A stretch of DNA of 64,000 nucleotides from SZAS-79 sp965279075 (GTDB lineage: Bacteria; Pseudomonadota; Gammaproteobacteria; Burkholderiales; SG8-39): the NCBI GenBank assembly GCA_965279075.1, contig CBDIHI010000002.1, positions 1 through 64,000 on the forward strand. Reading direction: 5' to 3'. The notes below the pieces were generated by a model that was not told the origin of the DNA, did not search any database, and saw only the letters and a list, made by a program, of their open reading frames with translations. Below are positions 60,892 to 64,000 of the stretch, one piece after another; position 1 is the first letter of the stretch, and each line of letters begins with the position of its first letter. Position numbers and translations under genes: made by a program.

Positions 60892-63066
60892 ATGGCTGTT
60901 GCGCAACCTCAGGTCGTGTCTGCACAGGGGCTCCCCGGCGGGAATCCCGCGCCCCAGACACCAATCGTCCCGAAGCTCCGGCAGGACATCAAGCTCTATC
61001 CCGGCGCGCGTCATCGGGATGGCTCCCCGAGTTGGCGGATCCTCGACCCGGTGCGCAACCGGTTTTTCGAGATCGGCTGGATGGAGTTCGAATTGCTGGC
61101 CCGTTGGGGCGAGCACGCGAAGATCGACTCGCTGATCGGGCAGATCGAGGCCGAGACACCGTTGCGTCCGACCGAGGACGAGGTGGTGCAGTTCATCCAG
61201 TTCCTCGAGGCGAGCCAGTTGTTGGTGCCGACCGGCAAGGAGGAGCGCGGCCGCCTGCACGGGCGCTGGATGCGCGGTGTGAAGCCCTGGTACGAGCAGT
61301 TGTTCCACAACTACCTGTTCTTCCGGGTACCGCTCGTGCGCCCGGACAAGTTCCTGCAGCGCACCTTGCCCCTGGCGGAGCTTTTCTTCACGCGAAGCTT
61401 CCTCGCCATCGTGCTGGTCGTGCTGGCCACGGACCTGTACCTGATCTCGCGGGAGTGGGACGAGCTGCGCAGGACCTTCGCGTACTTCTTCAGTCTTCAG
61501 GGTGGGCTGTACTTCGCGATTGCCGCGTCCTTCTCGAAAGTCCTCCATGAACTCGGGCATGCGTATGCCGCGAAGCGCTATGGCGTGAGGGTGCCCGCGA
61601 TGGGCGTCGCCTTCCTCGTGATGTGGCCTTTTCTGTACACGGACGTGGGCGAGACGTGGAAGCTCGCCGACCGCAGGAAGCAGCTCGTGATCGCCTCGGC
61701 CGGCATGGCGACCGAGCTCGCACTGGCGTGCTTCGCGACGCTGCTGTGGACGATCACGCCGGAAGGCGCGGCCAAGCATGTGCTGTTCATCCTGGCGACC
61801 ACGACCTGGGTCATGACGCTGGCCGTGAACGCGAGCCCGTTCATGCGGTTCGACGGCTACTTCGTGGTCTCCGATGCGCTCGACTTCCCGAACCTGCACG
61901 AGCGCAGCGGTGCCTGCGCCCGCTGGTGGTTGCGCCGCACGTTCTTCGGCCTGTACGAGCCGCTGCCGGAGCCGACCTTCACTGCGTGGCAGCGCGTCGG
62001 GCTGGTGGCTTTTGCCGGCATCACCTGGATATACCGGTTGGTAGTTTTCTTCGGGATAGCGCTGATGGTGTACCACCTGTTCTTCAAGATCCTCGGCATC
62101 GTCATGATGATGATGGAACTGGTGTGGTTCATCTTCCGGCCCGTCTGGTCGGAAGTGGCCTACCTGTGGACCCGACGCAAGCTCGTCCACCTGAAGTGGT
62201 CCCCGTTGTCGGTGGTATTCGGGCTGCTGCTCGCGACGGTCTGGCTGGTACCGGTCACCAACCAGATGACGGCGCCCGCGGTCCTGCGGGTGGCGCAGGA
62301 GCAGCCGGTCTTCGCGCCGTTCGCTGCCCAGGTCAGGTCCGTAGAGGTCAAAGCGGGCCAGAGGGTGGAGCCCGACCAGGTCCTGGTTCAACTCGATGCG
62401 CCCGAACTGGGGCTGCGCGCGCAGAAGGCCGCGATATCCCTGGCGAGCGCCCGCGCGGAGTCGCTCACCTCGGCCGCCAGCGGCAGGCTCCAGGAGCGTC
62501 GCCTGGTGCTGCTGGAGCAGGCTGCAGAGGCGCTGGCCGAGCAGAAGTCGGTCGAAGAGGAGGTCGAGCGCCTGACGGTAAGGGCGACCATGCACGGTGT
62601 GGTTCGCGACATGTCCGCCCATGTGGTCCCCGGGAGGACGATTGGGACCCGCGAACTCATGATGCGCATCACCGCGCCTTCGCCGGCCATGATCGAGGCC
62701 TACATCAGCGAATCGGCGATCGAGTTCGTGCAGGTTGGTCAGGACGTCAATTTCGTTTCGTCGCGCGCCGACGCGCCTTCTGTGCGCGGCGTGGTCAAGT
62801 CGGTGGACACGACCGGCAGCAAGCAGATCGGCCGGGCGCTGCTGGTGTCGCCCCACGGGGGCGAAATCGCCGCAATCCTCGACCGGAGGGGCGGTGCTCA
62901 AGCCCAGGATCCCGTCTATCGCGTACTGATCGAACCCGTCTCCGACCTCGGGGCCCTGGCGTCAATCGAGCGCGGGACGGTGCGCATCGAAACCAATCTT
63001 GTGCTGGTGGCGCAGAACTTCGTGTACCGTGCCCTTTCGATCGTGGTTCGTGAAAGCGGCTTCTAG
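60892..63066 (+). CDS. PqqD-like/M50 protease/HlyD adaptor fusion protein
   Basis: This 724-residue membrane protein combines three modules. Residues about 30-115 resemble a PqqD-like winged helix (SWRILDPVRNRFFEIG). Residues about 165-440 form a multi-helix M50 (site-2-protease-type) domain with the zinc motif HELGH at 219-223 and a second metal site FDGYF at 320-324 (ASPFMRFDGYF). Residues about 450-724 form an HlyD-type adaptor with biotinyl/lipoyl halves (PVFAPFAAQVRSVEVKAGQR) and a coiled coil (about 500-560). The ATG follows AAAAGGG. It probably processes or exports the giant protein encoded 244 bp downstream; an ABC or TolC partner must lie elsewhere. Confidence 0.82.
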   Translation: MAVAQPQVVSAQGLPGGNPAPQTPIVPKLRQDIKLYPGARHRDGSPSWRILDPVRNRFFEIGWMEFELLARWGEHAKIDSLIGQIEAETPLRPTEDEVVQFIQFLEASQLLVPTGKEERGRLHGRWMRGVKPWYEQLFHNYLFFRVPLVRPDKFLQRTLPLAELFFTRSFLAIVLVVLATDLYLISREWDELRRTFAYFFSLQGGLYFAIAASFSKVLHELGHAYAAKRYGVRVPAMGVAFLVMWPFLYTDVGETWKLADRRKQLVIASAGMATELALACFATLLWTITPEGAAKHVLFILATTTWVMTLAVNASPFMRFDGYFVVSDALDFPNLHERSGACARWWLRRTFFGLYEPLPEPTFTAWQRVGLVAFAGITWIYRLVVFFGIALMVYHLFFKILGIVMMMMELVWFIFRPVWSEVAYLWTRRKLVHLKWSPLSVVFGLLLATVWLVPVTNQMTAPAVLRVAQEQPVFAPFAAQVRSVEVKAGQRVEPDQVLVQLDAPELGLRAQKAAISLASARAESLTSAASGRLQERRLVLLEQAAEALAEQKSVEEEVERLTVRATMHGVVRDMSAHVVPGRTIGTRELMMRITAPSPAMIEAYISESAIEFVQVGQDVNFVSSRADAPSVRGVVKSVDTTGSKQIGRALLVSPHGGEIAAILDRRGGAQAQDPVYRVLIEPVSDLGALASIERGTVRIETNLVLVAQNFVYRALSIVVRESGF

Positions 63067-63205
63067 CCCCTGCGGAAGAGGTCTCGCTCAAGTTTTTCGG
63101 TGCCGGTGTCGTAATCGAGCGAACAGGCGTCCGTTTTGGCTGGTTTTCCATGACGAAGTTTTGCGCATTTCTGCCAATAATGCCCTCTGCAGAAGGTGTA
63201 TCGGC

Positions 63206-63234
63206 TTGGATACTGGGATAAATCCCCATAAAAT
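63206..63234 (+). promoter_or_regulatory. Sigma70-type promoter with a palindrome in the spacer
   Basis: TTGGAT (63206-63211) and TAAAAT (63229-63234) are 17 bp apart, a good sigma70 promoter 77 bp before the DUF4347 gene. The spacer holds the perfect palindrome GGGATAAATCCC (63215-63226), which could be an operator. The other part of the 244-bp gap (63067-63200) shows nothing clear. Confidence 0.55.
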
Positions 63235-63310
63235 ATCGGCTATCTGGCCTGTAATGGGCTAAGCCACTGAAAAAGAGCGGTTTTATTGCATTTCACACCG
63301 GTTTCCAAAC

Positions 63311-64000
63311 ATGAGCAAGAACGACAGGCCCCAAGGCACCGACGAACCGGCGAATAAACCCGCGGCGAATGGGAAGCGCACGCGCAAGACGCTCGTTCGC
63401 AAGACCCGCTATCTAGCGCTCGAGCCGCGCATCGTTTTTGACGGGGCGATCGCGGCCGAAGTCATCGACAAGGCGACGCAGACCGATGCGCCCGCCAAGC
63501 CTGCAGCTGAGGCCGATCAGCCCAGCACCTCGATTTTCGATACGGCGAAGCCGGTCACGACCGCTGGCGACTCCACGGCCGTGCCGCGCGCGGCCGACGC
63601 GGCGACCACCGCCCAGAAAACAGCGACCGACACGACCGATGCCGATCGCGCGGCGATGCTTGGAACCACGGCCATTTCCGCGGCCGCAGACCACGAGGTC
63701 GTGTTCATCGACAGCACGTTGTGGGGAGCCGAGACCCTAGCCGCAGCCGCGCGCCCCGGGGTCGACGTGGTCATGCTCGATCCTACCCGTGACGGCGTGC
63801 AGCAAATCACCGAGGCCCTGGCCGGACGCACCGGCATCGAGGCAATCCACATAGTCTCCCACGGGGCGCCCGGAAAGCTGTGGCTGGGCAGCAGCGAGCT
63901 CAGCGCGGCCAACGCGGATTCGTACGCCGGCCAGCTCGGCGCATGGCGCTCGAGCCTCGCGGAGGGCGCGGATATCCTGATATACGGCTGCCGGGCCGGT
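63311..64000 (+). CDS. DUF4347-type giant exported protein, N-terminal part
   Basis: Only the first 230 residues lie in the window. The N-terminus is basic (KRTRKTLVRKTR, residues 22-33) and carries the LEPR motif LALEPRIVFDGA (35-46), a mark of large type-I-secreted repeat proteins. A disordered Ala/Thr-rich linker (about 50-125) leads to a DUF4347 domain from about residue 128, with HIVSHGAPGK (His 184) and ILIYGCRAG (Cys 227). The reading frame is open at the right end. Most members are long, repeat-rich adhesins. It is preceded by the PqqD-M50-HlyD protein, its likely transport partner. Confidence 0.78.
   Translation, partial: MSKNDRPQGTDEPANKPAANGKRTRKTLVRKTRYLALEPRIVFDGAIAAEVIDKATQTDAPAKPAAEADQPSTSIFDTAKPVTTAGDSTAVPRAADAATTAQKTATDTTDADRAAMLGTTAISAAADHEVVFIDSTLWGAETLAAAARPGVDVVMLDPTRDGVQQITEALAGRTGIEAIHIVSHGAPGKLWLGSSELSAANADSYAGQLGAWRSSLAEGADILIYGCRAG

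Noticed and set aside
1..64000. Insertion sequences, CRISPR arrays, tRNA or rRNA genes
   Set aside because: No transposase, repeat-spacer pattern or conserved RNA sequence was found by reading; tRNAs could only be excluded with a covariance search.

Overview
The window is a 64 kb stretch of GC-rich chromosome from a betaproteobacterium, most likely a member of the Burkholderiales. The evidence is the large number of Bug/TctC periplasmic receptors (five), a DUF3567-type protein and a second small family that I know mainly from Burkholderiales, a MetY-type sulfhydrylase and the Lrp/UbiD/FAD-monooxygenase catabolic style of that order. No rRNA, tRNA, CRISPR array, insertion sequence or phage gene was seen.

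Bases 1-8200 hold the 3' part of a coniferyl-aldehyde-type dehydrogenase, a small unknown protein, a Bug receptor, the antisense relic of a C45-type hydrolase, and a three-gene signalling operon with 4-bp overlaps (CHASE3-PAS-PAS histidine kinase, Rcp1-like response regulator, REC-PAS-GAF-GGDEF-EAL protein). Bases 8300-16000 hold a glycine-oxidase-like FAD enzyme with a Tas-type aldo-keto reductase, a DUF3301 protein, ferredoxin-NADP reductase, a lipoprotein and a five-PAS GGDEF-EAL protein. A solitary EF-G paralogue lies on the minus strand at 16.0-18.1 kb.

Bases 18.3-28.7 kb are a mixed metabolic region: alpha/beta hydrolase, Bug receptor with an Ldh-family dehydrogenase, a MarR-like regulator behind a palindrome, a cupin, a FAH-family hydrolase, the AzlCD amino-acid exporter, a TPR protein, allophanate hydrolase, a class II aldolase and a sulfatase.

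The centre of the window is a large divergent catabolic region. From an AT-rich intergenic gap at 46707-46857, which carries four TTACC repeats at helical spacing, 18 genes run leftwards without a gap above about 60 bp (46706 to 28747) and 8 genes run rightwards (46858 to 55547). They encode a homogentisate-dioxygenase-like enzyme, an MhpA/PheA-like FAD monooxygenase, a UbiD decarboxylase, a ThDP enzyme, an acyl-CoA synthetase, hydrolases, an amidase, two VOC proteins, a thiol-dioxygenase-like cupin, an ABC importer with two duplicated receptors, three Bug receptors, an MFS carrier and an Lrp-type regulator. Together they look like uptake and ring-cleavage machinery for an aromatic acid, ester or amide whose identity cannot be read from the sequence.

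The right end holds housekeeping-like genes (pyrophosphatase/phosphodiesterase, DUF3567, another small conserved family, a good intrinsic terminator, metY, an alpha/beta hydrolase) and then the most unusual locus: a single protein joining a PqqD-like domain, an M50 site-2-type protease and an HlyD adaptor, followed by the first 230 codons of a protein with an LEPR motif and a DUF4347 domain, the typical head of a giant exported adhesin. That gene runs off the window.
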